The position numbers and the translations under genes were made by a program. 32,053 bases of DNA from Thiocapsa sp. (GTDB lineage Bacteria > Pseudomonadota > Gammaproteobacteria > Chromatiales > Chromatiaceae), in the NCBI RefSeq assembly GCF_011390875.1, contig NZ_JAABRP010000038.1, positions 1 through 32,053 of the forward strand, given 5' to 3'. Below are positions 1 through 7,278 of this stretch, piece after piece (the stretch's first letter is position 1; each line of letters opens with the position of its first letter). The notes under the pieces are model-generated. The model did not search any database and had not been told where the DNA came from. It saw only the letters and a program-made list of their open reading frames with translations.

Positions 1-113
1 TGACGTCCGAGGAGGAGACGTTCGAGCTGCCGGATTGGGCCGGGGCAGAGGTGTCCGACGATCCGCGCTACTACAACTCGAACCTGGCGCGTCATCCGTT
101 TTGCCGTTGGTGA
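1..113 (+). CDS. CYTH-domain protein, C-terminal end (partial)
   Basis: Only the last 36 codons are in the window, read in the frame starting at base 3 and ending at TGA 111-113. The tail contains LPDWAGAEVSDDPRYYN followed by NLARHPFCRW. This pattern (P-x-W-x-G-x-EV-[ST]-x-D-x-x-Y-x-N-x-x-L-x-x-x-P) is the usual end of bacterial CYTH-domain proteins (triphosphate tunnel metalloenzyme superfamily, inorganic triphosphatase or CyaB-like). The metal- and phosphate-binding N-terminal EXEXK part lies outside the window, so activity cannot be judged. The stop overlaps a possible GTG start (110) of the next gene, which suggests co-transcription with the L,D-transpeptidase. Confidence 0.7.
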   Translation, partial: TSEEETFELPDWAGAEVSDDPRYYNSNLARHPFCRW

Positions 114-136
114 AGAGGGTGCAGCGTAACGACGAC

Positions 137-679
137 ATGTGGTGGCGTTTCAGACACATCCTGGTCGATATGGACCGCCAGAGTGTTGGTCTCTACGAGG
201 GTGCGCGGCGACTCGGCGAGTATCGGGTATCGACCGGGCTTAAGGGTGTGGGGGAGCAGCATGGCAGCGGATGCACGCCCCGCGGTTTGCACCGGGTGCG
301 GATCCGCATCGGCGAGGGATGCCCGATCGGGACGGTCTTCCGCGGGCGTCGACCGACCGGCGAGATTTACGACAGTGCGTTCGCCGCGGAGCATCCGGGG
401 CGCGATTGGATCCTGACCCGGATCCTTTGGTTGACCGGGTGCGAGTCGGGCCGCAACCGCGGCGGCTGCGTCGATACCCTGCGGCGGTTCATCTATATCC
501 ACGGTTGCCCCGAGACCGAGCCGATGGGCGTTGCGCGCTCTCATGGATGCATCCGCATGCGTGGTCCCGAGTTGATCGAGCTGTTCGATCGCACGCCTGT
601 CGGGACGCATGTCCTGTTGTTTGGGACGAGCGAGCCTCAACAAGACGCCTCGGAGCGCTTGGTAAGGGTTGCGTCGTAG
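137..679 (+). CDS. L,D-transpeptidase (YkuD-fold) family protein
   Basis: The family forms or modifies meso-DAP peptidoglycan cross-links, or attaches proteins to peptidoglycan, through a catalytic cysteine. The signature is clear: IHGCPE followed by MGVARSHGCIRMRG, with the catalytic Cys near residue 138 and its His partner just upstream. The domain occupies nearly the whole 180 residues. No signal peptide is visible, which is unusual for a periplasmic enzyme; some short members of this group also lack an obvious one. The start is uncertain. ATG 137 is used here. GTG 110 overlaps the upstream CYTH stop and is in frame, and the ORF-track start at 35 would lie inside the CYTH gene. The TAG stop is embedded in a degenerate copy of the dispersed palindrome (676-706). 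Family call is firm; substrate and start are not. Confidence 0.85.
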   Translation: MWWRFRHILVDMDRQSVGLYEGARRLGEYRVSTGLKGVGEQHGSGCTPRGLHRVRIRIGEGCPIGTVFRGRRPTGEIYDSAFAAEHPGRDWILTRILWLTGCESGRNRGGCVDTLRRFIYIHGCPETEPMGVARSHGCIRMRGPELIELFDRTPVGTHVLLFGTSEPQQDASERLVRVAS

Positions 680-706
680 GATGGGTAGAGCGCAGCGAAA
701 CCGACC
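676..706 (+). repeat. Degenerate copy of dispersed palindrome at a stop codon
   Basis: GTAGGATGGGTAGAGC followed by GCAGCGAAACC matches the left arm and centre of the dispersed palindrome seen at 887, 27063, 30206 and 30288, but the right arm is degraded (CGACC instead of CCATCC). The TAG stop of the L,D-transpeptidase lies inside it, so the repeat contributes the end of the gene. Confidence 0.7.
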
Positions 707-778
707 TGCGCCGACGCCCGAGCAATCGCCGACGGTTGGTTGTGCCTCGCACGGCTCGGTACAAACATGCCTGGGGTC

Positions 779-919
779 GGAGCGGGGAGGATGGGTTTCG
801 CTTCGCTCTACGGGCATTCTTGCCTGAGCGTCGGAGCGGGGAGGATGGGTTTCGCTTCGCTCTACGGGCATTCTTGCCTGAGCGTCGGAGCGGGGAGGAT
901 GGGTTTCGCTTCGCTCTAC
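779..919 (+). repeat. 54-bp tandem repeat, 2 full copies plus a 33-bp partial copy
   Basis: Unit 1 (779-832) and unit 2 (833-886) are identical by eye. A third copy (887-919) matches for 33 bp and then continues into the right arm CCATCCTAC of the dispersed palindrome. Each unit begins GGAGCGGGGAGGATGGG and contains the TTCGCTTCGCTCTAC centre. The intervening sequence is also identical, so this is a tandem duplication of a palindrome half-element plus flank and not a CRISPR array. The ORF-track entries over this region (repeated RAKRNPS or VERSETH peptides) are translations of the repeat. Confidence 0.9.
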
Positions 920-942
920 CCATCCTACGTTTCTGTTTTTTT
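896..942 (+). terminator. Palindrome hairpin followed by T-rich tract (candidate terminator)
   Basis: The last repeat copy is a complete palindrome: AGGATGGGT, a 13-nt centre, then ACCCATCCT (9-bp stem). It is followed by ACGTTTCTG and a run of seven T. On the plus strand this resembles an intrinsic terminator for the L,D-transpeptidase transcript. It also sits just past the stop of the convergent gene at 948. Confidence 0.55.
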
Positions 943-947
943 GGTTT

Positions 948-1415
948 TTATCGGGGGGTGTCGGATCCTCTGCGCCTTCGGCGCGCTCGGTAGGCTGCGA
1001 TCTGCTGCATGATCTGCGGAAAGGGCAGATGCTCGAGGGCGCCGAAACGGGCGATGGCGGCGAGGAGCAGGGCACGCACGTCAGCGATCTCGGCGGGGGC
1101 AGGGGCCTCGGGATCGAGTGCCACGGCGATCCCCCGCAGACCGCCGATCTGAAGCCTCATCGCCTTTGCGTGCGGCAAGGTGCGCTGTTGCTCGTTGGTC
1201 TTGAGCGCGAACCTGGCCTGTGACCGCAGGAGATCGAGCAGGGCGATGCAGGTCTCCTGTGCCTCGTCGGAGCCGCAATGCACGCCTTCGCGCTCGGCGA
1301 TACAGAACTTCTCGGCCTCCGAGCAGTTGCACTGATGGGTCAGGATGCCTTTTTCAAACACGCAATAGCGCTCGTTGATGGCGCGGTAGGTTCGACGAAA
1401 GGCATCGCTGTCCAC
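948..1415 (-). CDS. Cys-rich hypothetical protein in grxC-hslR operon
   Basis: I do not recognise a named family. The 155-residue product has six cysteines in its first 56 residues (about 18, 29, 31, 38, 47 and 56; core HQCNCSEAEKFC), then an acidic-to-basic helical region and a strongly basic end (ARRRRRG). No signal peptide or membrane segment is seen, so it is probably cytosolic. The cysteine cluster could bind a metal or Fe-S centre; that is inference only. The start is GTG 1415, 7 bp after the hslR stop, with AGGGAG upstream, so it is the last gene of a grxC-hslR operon. It ends with TAA next to the dispersed-repeat region. Confidence 0.75.
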   Translation of the reverse strand: MDSDAFRRTYRAINERYCVFEKGILTHQCNCSEAEKFCIAEREGVHCGSDEAQETCIALLDLLRSQARFALKTNEQQRTLPHAKAMRLQIGGLRGIAVALDPEAPAPAEIADVRALLLAAIARFGALEHLPFPQIMQQIAAYRARRRRRGSDTPR

Positions 1416-1422
1416 GTGGCTG

Positions 1423-1833
1423 TCAACTCCCTGAATCGTTAGGAATCTTGAAACGCTGAATCAGGCGGCGATCGCGCTTGGTGGGGCGACCGGAGTCACC
1501 CGCACCGACGCCGGTGTCGCGGCGCTCGCGCACGATCTCCTGGCGCTTGAGTAGACTCGCCTCGTCCTCGCTGTAGAGCAAGGCCGCTTCACTGGCCGAG
1601 CGACGTTGCTTGCTCAGGCCGAGAACCTCGATATCCCAGACGAGACCGCCTTTTTGGATCTCGATACGGTTTCCGATCGCGATCGGCCGCGCCGGCTTGG
1701 CGCGTAGAGCGTTGACCTTGATCTTGCCGCCGTTGATCGCCTCGACGGCGAGATGGCGGGTCTTGAAGAAGCGTGCCGCCCAAAGCCATTTGTCCAGACG
1801 AACGCTCTGCGGCGAGCCGGTGCCCTCACTCAT
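1423..1833 (-). CDS. hslR: S4-domain RNA-binding heat-shock protein Hsp15
   Basis: The 136-aa product matches Hsp15, which binds 50S subunits carrying a stalled nascent chain and helps recycle them. The N-terminal S4 domain is clear (VRLDKWLWAARFFKTR, then GGKIKVN). It is followed by the family's basic C-terminal region (RERRDTGVGAG, then GRPTKRDRR). The length equals the E. coli protein (about 133 aa). The ATG at 1833 was chosen because the domain begins a few residues later. The much longer 206-codon ORF reads back through grxC in another frame. The start overlaps the grxC stop by 8 bp (ATGAGTGA), which implies translational coupling. Confidence 0.92.
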   Translation of the reverse strand: MSEGTGSPQSVRLDKWLWAARFFKTRHLAVEAINGGKIKVNALRAKPARPIAIGNRIEIQKGGLVWDIEVLGLSKQRRSASEAALLYSEDEASLLKRQEIVRERRDTGVGAGDSGRPTKRDRRLIQRFKIPNDSGS

Positions 1834-2119
1834 CGGCGCCTCGCGCATCGACCCCTTGCGGATCAACAGGGGCAAGCAAGGGGTCGAGCTCGCCGCGTGC
1901 ATCGAGCATCGCAAGATCGTCGTATCCGCCGATATGGCGATCGTCGATGAAGATCTGAGGCACCGTGTGCCGGCGGCTGCGCCGGCGCATGATTGCCATC
2001 TGTTCGCGATCACGGTCGACCGAGATCTCCTCGAAGTCGACACCCTTGCGCTGGAGCAAGTGCCGGGCGCGGGAGCAGTAGGGGCAAATCATCGTGCTGT
2101 AGATGGTGATTTGAGGCAT
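1826..2119 (-). CDS. grxC: Glutaredoxin 3 (dithiol, CPYC)
   Basis: This small thiol-disulfide oxidoreductase reduces protein disulfides with glutathione. The product (97 aa) has the CPYC active site near residue 12, the cis-proline motif TVPQIFID and the GGYDDL glutathione-binding end, the full glutaredoxin layout. ATG 2119 is preferred over the in-frame GTG at 2131 because it gives the canonical MPQITIY start and has AAGGTG upstream. It is the first gene of a leftward operon with hslR and the Cys-rich gene, and is divergent from pepN. Promoters for both probably lie in 2120-2235; I could not assign convincing -35/-10 boxes there. Confidence 0.93.
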   Translation of the reverse strand: MPQITIYSTMICPYCSRARHLLQRKGVDFEEISVDRDREQMAIMRRRSRRHTVPQIFIDDRHIGGYDDLAMLDARGELDPLLAPVDPQGVDARGADE

Positions 2120-2235
2120 CGCGGTCTTCACCTTAAAGGCGGTGGACGTTCAACGACGGTTTGTAGATGATGGCGAAGCTTCGCCGTCCGGGGTACCGGC
2201 CGTCAACCCGACCTTGAACCTGGAGCAGGATCACC

Positions 2236-4905
2236 ATGTACCGCGACACGCCGCACCCGATCCATCGCAGAGACTATCGCCCGCCCGAGTTTCTGATCGA
2301 CCATGTCGATCTCAGATTCGAGCTGGATCCGGATCGCACCCGCGTCGAGGCCATTTTGCAGGTCCGCAGGAATCCGGCGGCAACCCGCGGCGACGGCTCG
2401 CTCAGGCTCGACGGCGAGCAACTGGACCTGGAGGAGGTTGCGATCGACGGGCACAGGCTCTCGCCCGCCGAGTACCGCGTGGATCCCGATTCGCTTACCC
2501 TGCACCGGGTGCCGGACCGTTTTCGGCTTGAGACGCGCGTTCGTATCCATCCGAACCTCAACACCGCCCTCGAGGGGCTTTACCAATCCGGCGACATGCT
2601 CTGCACGCAGTGCGAGGCTGAGGGCTTCCGGCGCATCACCTATTTTCTGGATCGCCCCGATGTGATGGCCCGCTATCGAACCACACTCGTCGCCGGTCGC
2701 GAGCGCTTCCCGGTGCTCCTGTCCAACGGCAATCGGGTCGAGGAGCGCCTGCTCGGCGACGGCCGACATCTGGTCTCCTGGGAGGACCCCTTCCCCAAGC
2801 CCAGTTACCTCTTCGCGCTGATCGCAGGCGATCTGAGTGCGATTGAAGATCGCTTCACGACTGCATCCGGCCGCGATGTGGCCCTGCAGATCTTCGTCGA
2901 GCCTCACAATCTGGACCGATGCGACCACGCGATGCGGTCGCTCAAAAAGGCGATGCGGTGGGACGAGGAGCGCTTCGGTCGGGAGTACGATCTCGACGTC
3001 TACATGATTGTGGCGGTGAGTCACTTCAACATGGGCGCCATGGAGAACAAAGGTCTCAACGTCTTCAACGACAAGTTCGTGCTGGCGCGCGCCGACACCG
3101 CCACGGACGACGATTTTCAGGGCATCGAGGGCGTCATCGCGCACGAGTATTTCCACAACTGGAGCGGCAATCGCATCACCTGCCGCGACTGGTTTCAGCT
3201 CAGTCTAAAGGAAGGCTTCACCGTCTATCGCGATCAGGAGTTTTCGGCCGATGTCGGTTCGCGCGGCGTGAAGCGCGTTGCCGACGTACGCCTGCTTCAA
3301 GCCCATCAGTTCCCCGAGGACAACGGCCCGATGGCGCATCCGGTGCGTCCCGACTCCTATGTCGAGATCAATAATTTCTACACCGCGACCGTCTACAATA
3401 AGGGCGCCGAGCTGGTGCGGATGCAGGCGTCATTGCTCGGCCCGGAGCTGTTCCGAAAGGCCACCGATCTGTATTTCACGCGTCATGACGGTCAGGCCGT
3501 CACGACTGATGATTTCGTCAGCTGCATGGAGGATGCGAGCGGGCGCGACCTCATGCAGTTTCGTCGCTGGTACTCACAAGCAGGGACCCCCTGTCTGCAC
3601 ATCGAGGCCACGTACGATGCTGAGCGTGGGACCTACAGCCTCCTGATTCGCCAAGAGATCGCACCGACACCGGGTGAGCCCGAGAAGGATCCGCTGCATC
3701 TGCCGCTGGCGATTGCACTGCTGGATCCGCACGGACAGGAGATGGCGCTGCGCCTCGAGGGCGAGCCGAACGCAGGGGATCCGGGGACGCGCATCCTGGA
3801 GCTGCGCAATTGGGAGACTCGTCTGTGCTTCGTGGATGTTCCCGTGCGGCCGGTGCCGTCTCTGCTGCGTGGATTCTCCGCTCCGGTGAAGCCGAGGTTC
3901 GACTACGACGACGAGGACCTGCTCCTTCTCCTGCGTCACGACAGCGATGGTTACTCCCGCTGGAATGCCGCGCGCACCCTGATGCAGCGTGTTTTGTCGA
4001 CCATGACGGCGGATCCTGCGGCCGGGGTTCCCGGGCGTTTCATCGAGGCTTTTCGCGGCGCGCTCTCGGATCCCGAGACCGACAAGGCATTGTTGGCCGA
4101 GGTGCTGACGCTGCCCTCCGAGTCGTTTCTCGGAGACCAGATGGAGACCGTCGATGTGGAGGGGATTCACCGGGCACGCACGGCGCTTGCCTGCATGCTC
4201 GGCGAGCGTCTCGCCGAAGAGTTATCAGTTGTCTATCGCGATAACGCCGATGCCGATCACTATGAACCGACACCCGATGCGATCGGCCGGCGTGCGCTCA
4301 AGAACCTCGCCCTGAGCTACCTCATGGCTGCAGGCAACACGCGGGGTCTTGCGCTCTGTCAAACACAGTTTGCCGATGCCGGAAACATGACGGACGCGAT
4401 CGCCGCGCTGCGTCTGCTCGTGGATCACGGCGGCGAGCAAGGCCCGCCCGCACTCGAGGCGTTTTACCGGCGCTGGTCCAGGGAGCCGCTGGTGATCGAT
4501 AAATGGTTCAGTGTCCAGGCGACCAGCAGCCGCGAGGGGACCCTGGGTGTCGTGGTCGACCTCCTTAAGCACCCGGACTTTTCGCTGCGCAACCCAAATC
4601 GGGTGCGCAGCCTCGTCGGTGCCTTTTGCACCGCCAACCCGGCCCGCTTCCATGCCCGCGACGGCGGCGGATATCGATTCCTCGCCGACCAGGTGCTGGC
4701 GCTGGATCCGCTCAATCCGCAGATCGCGGCACGGCTTCTCAAGGCGCTCATCCGTTGGCGCCGATACGACACGGGTCGCCAAGCGCTCATGCGCGCAGAG
4801 ATCGAGCGCATTCTCGCGGCCGAGGAGATCTCGAGCGACACCTTCGAGGTTGCCTCCAAAGCGTTGGAGGATGCCGATCATCCCCCACGTGCCGGCACGC
4901 CGTGA
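2236..4905 (+). CDS. pepN: Aminopeptidase N (M1 family)
   Basis: This cytosolic zinc metallopeptidase removes N-terminal residues from peptides. At 889 aa it is close to E. coli PepN (870 aa). The exopeptidase motif GAMEN is at about 267-271 and the zinc site HEYFHNW-x(n)-KEGFTVY follows, giving HEXXH at 303-307 with the third ligand Glu near 326. The Ig-like middle (about 440-540) and helical C-terminal domain are also present. ATG 2236 is preceded by GGAGCAGGA at good spacing. It is divergent from grxC and convergent with the DksA-like gene, whose stop is 18 bp beyond the pepN stop. No missing catalytic residue is seen. Confidence 0.97.
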   Translation: MYRDTPHPIHRRDYRPPEFLIDHVDLRFELDPDRTRVEAILQVRRNPAATRGDGSLRLDGEQLDLEEVAIDGHRLSPAEYRVDPDSLTLHRVPDRFRLETRVRIHPNLNTALEGLYQSGDMLCTQCEAEGFRRITYFLDRPDVMARYRTTLVAGRERFPVLLSNGNRVEERLLGDGRHLVSWEDPFPKPSYLFALIAGDLSAIEDRFTTASGRDVALQIFVEPHNLDRCDHAMRSLKKAMRWDEERFGREYDLDVYMIVAVSHFNMGAMENKGLNVFNDKFVLARADTATDDDFQGIEGVIAHEYFHNWSGNRITCRDWFQLSLKEGFTVYRDQEFSADVGSRGVKRVADVRLLQAHQFPEDNGPMAHPVRPDSYVEINNFYTATVYNKGAELVRMQASLLGPELFRKATDLYFTRHDGQAVTTDDFVSCMEDASGRDLMQFRRWYSQAGTPCLHIEATYDAERGTYSLLIRQEIAPTPGEPEKDPLHLPLAIALLDPHGQEMALRLEGEPNAGDPGTRILELRNWETRLCFVDVPVRPVPSLLRGFSAPVKPRFDYDDEDLLLLLRHDSDGYSRWNAARTLMQRVLSTMTADPAAGVPGRFIEAFRGALSDPETDKALLAEVLTLPSESFLGDQMETVDVEGIHRARTALACMLGERLAEELSVVYRDNADADHYEPTPDAIGRRALKNLALSYLMAAGNTRGLALCQTQFADAGNMTDAIAALRLLVDHGGEQGPPALEAFYRRWSREPLVIDKWFSVQATSSREGTLGVVVDLLKHPDFSLRNPNRVRSLVGAFCTANPARFHARDGGGYRFLADQVLALDPLNPQIAARLLKALIRWRRYDTGRQALMRAEIERILAAEEISSDTFEVASKALEDADHPPRAGTP

Positions 4906-4923
4906 AGGCGTTCGGGCGGCTGC

Positions 4924-5160
4924 TCAGGCGCCCCGCGGGATCGGTGCCCGCTTGGACTCTTCCGCGGCCTGGCATGAGGCGCAACGTCTCGCGTTCGGGA
5001 CATGTCGGCGGCGATTCGGCGGGATCCGATCGCCGCAATCGATACAAAGCTCGCGACCATGCCCCGTGTGCGAGTGCCTGCGGATCGCCGCAATTCGCAG
5101 CTCCGTTTCACGTTCCATGTGGGCCTGCGCGTGATCGAGCACATCTGCAAATTTTTCCAT
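4924..5160 (-). CDS. Small DksA/TraR-family C4 zinc-finger protein
   Basis: The 78-aa protein has an N-terminal helical segment (AHMERETELRIAAI) and the four-cysteine zinc finger CIDCGDRIPPNRR, then ARRCASCQ, typical of short TraR/YbiI-type relatives of DksA. TraR and DksA bind the RNA polymerase secondary channel. Short chromosomal members like this one are mostly uncharacterised, so a transcription role is only inferred. ATG 5160 has AGGCAGG just upstream. The overlapping 103-codon ORF in another frame lacks the finger. It is divergent from lptF across 93 bp and convergent with pepN. Confidence 0.85.
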   Translation of the reverse strand: MEKFADVLDHAQAHMERETELRIAAIRRHSHTGHGRELCIDCGDRIPPNRRRHVPNARRCASCQAAEESKRAPIPRGA

Positions 5161-5253
5161 CGGGACCTGCCTACCCTCGCCAGGAACAAAGTCCGAGTAT
5201 CGCCCTGCCCGATGACCCCCTAATGACCTCTGGATGACGCCTTAGAGAAGCTC

Positions 5254-6384
5254 ATGCTCGGTATCGTCGATCGCTATCTGCTCTTGGAAGCGGCCAAGGT
5301 CTTCTCTGCCATTGTGGCGATCTTGGTGCTGGTCGTCGCGAGCATGCTCTTTCTGCGCACGCTCGAGGAGGTCAACGTCGGGGCGCTGAGCGCGCACCTG
5401 GTGATCAAGTTTCTTGCTTTTCAGGTCGTGCGCGATATGCCGAACCTGCTGCCGCCCGCCTTTTTCCTGGCGCTGCTGGTGACCTTGAGCCGATTCTCCC
5501 GCGACAGCGAGCTGATCGCCATGAGTGCTTGCGGCATCGGTCCACGACGGGTGTTGGGTGCGTTGCTCCTTCTTGCCGTGACCGTCGCCATGGTGACTGC
5601 CTGGATCTCCTTGAGCCTGCAGCCCTGGGCGGCGACGGGGATCCATCAGATCCGGATGCAGCAAAAGGAGCAGGCCGCGCAGATCGCGGGGCTTCAACCC
5701 GGGCGGTTCTATCTCGAGGAACGCGGGGAGCTGGTGCTCTACATCGGCGACATCGACCGCCGGCAGTCGCTCGGCGATGTCTTTATCATCGACCGTCGCG
5801 ACGATGTCGCCCGGTTGGTGGTGAGTCAAGGCGGACAGCATCGGATCGAGGAGAACACGGGCGACCATATCGTCACCCTGTCGCGCGGTCACCGTTTCGA
5901 CGGCGATCCGGGCTCGGCCGCCTTCATGATCGGAGAGTTCGAGGAGTATCGGATCCGCATCCGCTCGTCAGGCCCCGCGCAGGGCGTGATTTCCAAGCGC
6001 TCCACCACACCGACGCGCGACCTCCTGGCATCACATGAGCTTGCCGACCGTGCCGAGCTCGAGCATAGGTTGGCAGCGCCTTTGGCGATCCTCGTGCTCA
6101 CCATCGTCGCAATTCCGCTGGTGGCGCTCTCTCCCCGGGAGCGCAGCTCGGGCCGGCTTTTCCTCGCTTTCCTGGCCTATTTCAGCTTCTTCAACCTGCA
6201 GCGACTGGCAGAGAATTGGCTCGCGACCGGCGTCACCCCGGTCTGGTTGACGAGCTTCTGGTACCAGGTCTTGATCCTCGGCGTCGTCTATCTGGTGCTG
6301 CTCCCCGAAAGCCTTTGGCTCAAGCGCATGATCGCACGCGTTTCCGGCGGACCGAACGGGCGGCTTGGCGAGCAGCCGGGTTAA
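5254..6384 (+). CDS. lptF: LPS export ABC transporter permease LptF
   Basis: The YjgP/YjgQ-family permease forms the inner-membrane LptB2FG complex that extracts lipopolysaccharide. The 376-aa product has the expected plan. There are two to three N-terminal membrane segments (VDRYLLLEAAKVFSAIVAIL, then the LLPPAFFLALLVTLSRFSRDSE region, which is highly typical). A periplasmic beta-jellyroll follows at about 125-260, then C-terminal membrane segments (about 275-365). The match is nearer LptF than LptG. lptG is not adjacent, which is unusual because the two are commonly side by side. The upstream AGAGAAG may serve as ribosome-binding site. It ends in the convergent junction with potI. Confidence 0.88.
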   Translation: MLGIVDRYLLLEAAKVFSAIVAILVLVVASMLFLRTLEEVNVGALSAHLVIKFLAFQVVRDMPNLLPPAFFLALLVTLSRFSRDSELIAMSACGIGPRRVLGALLLLAVTVAMVTAWISLSLQPWAATGIHQIRMQQKEQAAQIAGLQPGRFYLEERGELVLYIGDIDRRQSLGDVFIIDRRDDVARLVVSQGGQHRIEENTGDHIVTLSRGHRFDGDPGSAAFMIGEFEEYRIRIRSSGPAQGVISKRSTTPTRDLLASHELADRAELEHRLAAPLAILVLTIVAIPLVALSPRERSSGRLFLAFLAYFSFFNLQRLAENWLATGVTPVWLTSFWYQVLILGVVYLVLLPESLWLKRMIARVSGGPNGRLGEQPG

Positions 6385-6466
6385 GCCGCGTCCTCGCCAA
6401 GGGTTGTGGATGCACCAAACGTCGAGCTCACTCGAAAATGAGCATCTCGCTCTGGACGAGGCTTAA
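6381..6466. terminator. Long-range inverted repeat at convergent lptF/potI ends
   Basis: TTAAGCCGCGTCC (6381-6393, starting just before the lptF stop) is an inverted copy, with one mismatch, of GGACGAGGCTTAA (6454-6466). About 60 nt lie between the arms. The structure would act symmetrically at the end of both convergent transcripts. There is no T-run, so an intrinsic terminator is possible but unproven. Confidence 0.4.
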
Positions 6467-6474
6467 CAACCAAC

Positions 6475-7278
6475 CTACCGGGCCTCGCGGCCTCGGCGCA
6501 TCGAGATTCCCGCGATCACGACCGCCAGTGTGACGACCGCGACGATGATGGTCGCCAGGGCGTTGATCTGCGGGGAGACCCCCATTCGCACGCTCGAATA
6601 GATCACCATCGGCAGCGTCGTCGAGCCGGGACCGGCAACGAAGCTGGCGATGACTAGGTCGTCGAGCGAGAGCGTGAAGGCGAGCAACCAACCCGAGAGC
6701 AGGGCAGGCGCGATCAGCGGAAGCGTGATCGTGAGATAGACGCGAAGCGGGCGGGCGCCCAGATCCATGGCCGCCTCCTCGAGCGAGCGGTCCATCTGTG
6801 AGAGGCGCGCGCGCACCACTACGGCGACGTAGGCCATGCTGAAGGTGACGTGGGCGATGGTGATGGTCGTGAAGCCGCGACCGTCGGGCCAGCCGATCGT
6901 TTCCTGCATCGCGACGAAGAGCAGAAGCAGTGAAAGCCCGATGATCACATCCGGCATCACCAGCGGGGCGGTGAGAAGCAGCTCGAACCCGGTGCGTCCG
7001 CGAAAGTTACGATGGCGCACCAAGGCGTTGGCGGCCAGCGTCCCGAGCACGACCGCCAGGGTCGCGTTCACGGCGGCGATGCGCACGCTTAGCCACGCGG
7101 CATCCAGAAGTTGCTCGTTGCGAAAGAGCTCGACATACCACTTGGTCGAAAATCCAGTCCAAACGGTCACCAAGCGCGACTCGTTGAATGAATAGATGAT
7201 CAGCAGCAGGATCGGCACATACAAAAAGGCATAGCCGAAGGCGAGCACGGTCAGCAGGGGCCAGCGGCGACGTCTCAC
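6475..7278 (-). CDS. potI: Polyamine ABC transporter permease (PotI/PotC-like)
   Basis: This is the second inner-membrane permease of a putrescine/spermidine-type importer. The 267-aa product has about six membrane segments, starting with LLTVLAFGYAFLYVPILLLII, and the characteristic YSFNES stretch. The permease EAA loop reads EEAAMDLGARPLRVYLTITLP. The start is GTG 7278, which overlaps the potH stop as GTGA, giving a length close to PotC/PotI (264-281 aa). The longer ORF beginning at 7380 reads back through potH. It is last in the leftward potF-G-H-I operon. Substrate specificity (putrescine, spermidine or a related amine) cannot be read from the permease. Confidence 0.9.
   Translation of the reverse strand: MRRRRWPLLTVLAFGYAFLYVPILLLIIYSFNESRLVTVWTGFSTKWYVELFRNEQLLDAAWLSVRIAAVNATLAVVLGTLAANALVRHRNFRGRTGFELLLTAPLVMPDVIIGLSLLLLFVAMQETIGWPDGRGFTTITIAHVTFSMAYVAVVVRARLSQMDRSLEEAAMDLGARPLRVYLTITLPLIAPALLSGWLLAFTLSLDDLVIASFVAGPGSTTLPMVIYSSVRMGVSPQINALATIIVAVVTLAVVIAGISMRRGREAR

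Noticed and set aside
779-919. Possible CRISPR array
   Set aside because: The sequence between repeats is identical from copy to copy, there are fewer than three full units, and no cas gene is present. It is a simple tandem duplication.
92-1075. 327- and 144-codon minus-strand ORFs with repeated VERSETHPPRSD or RAKRNPSS
   Set aside because: These are translations of the dispersed palindrome and its 54-bp tandem copies, and they cross the L,D-transpeptidase gene.
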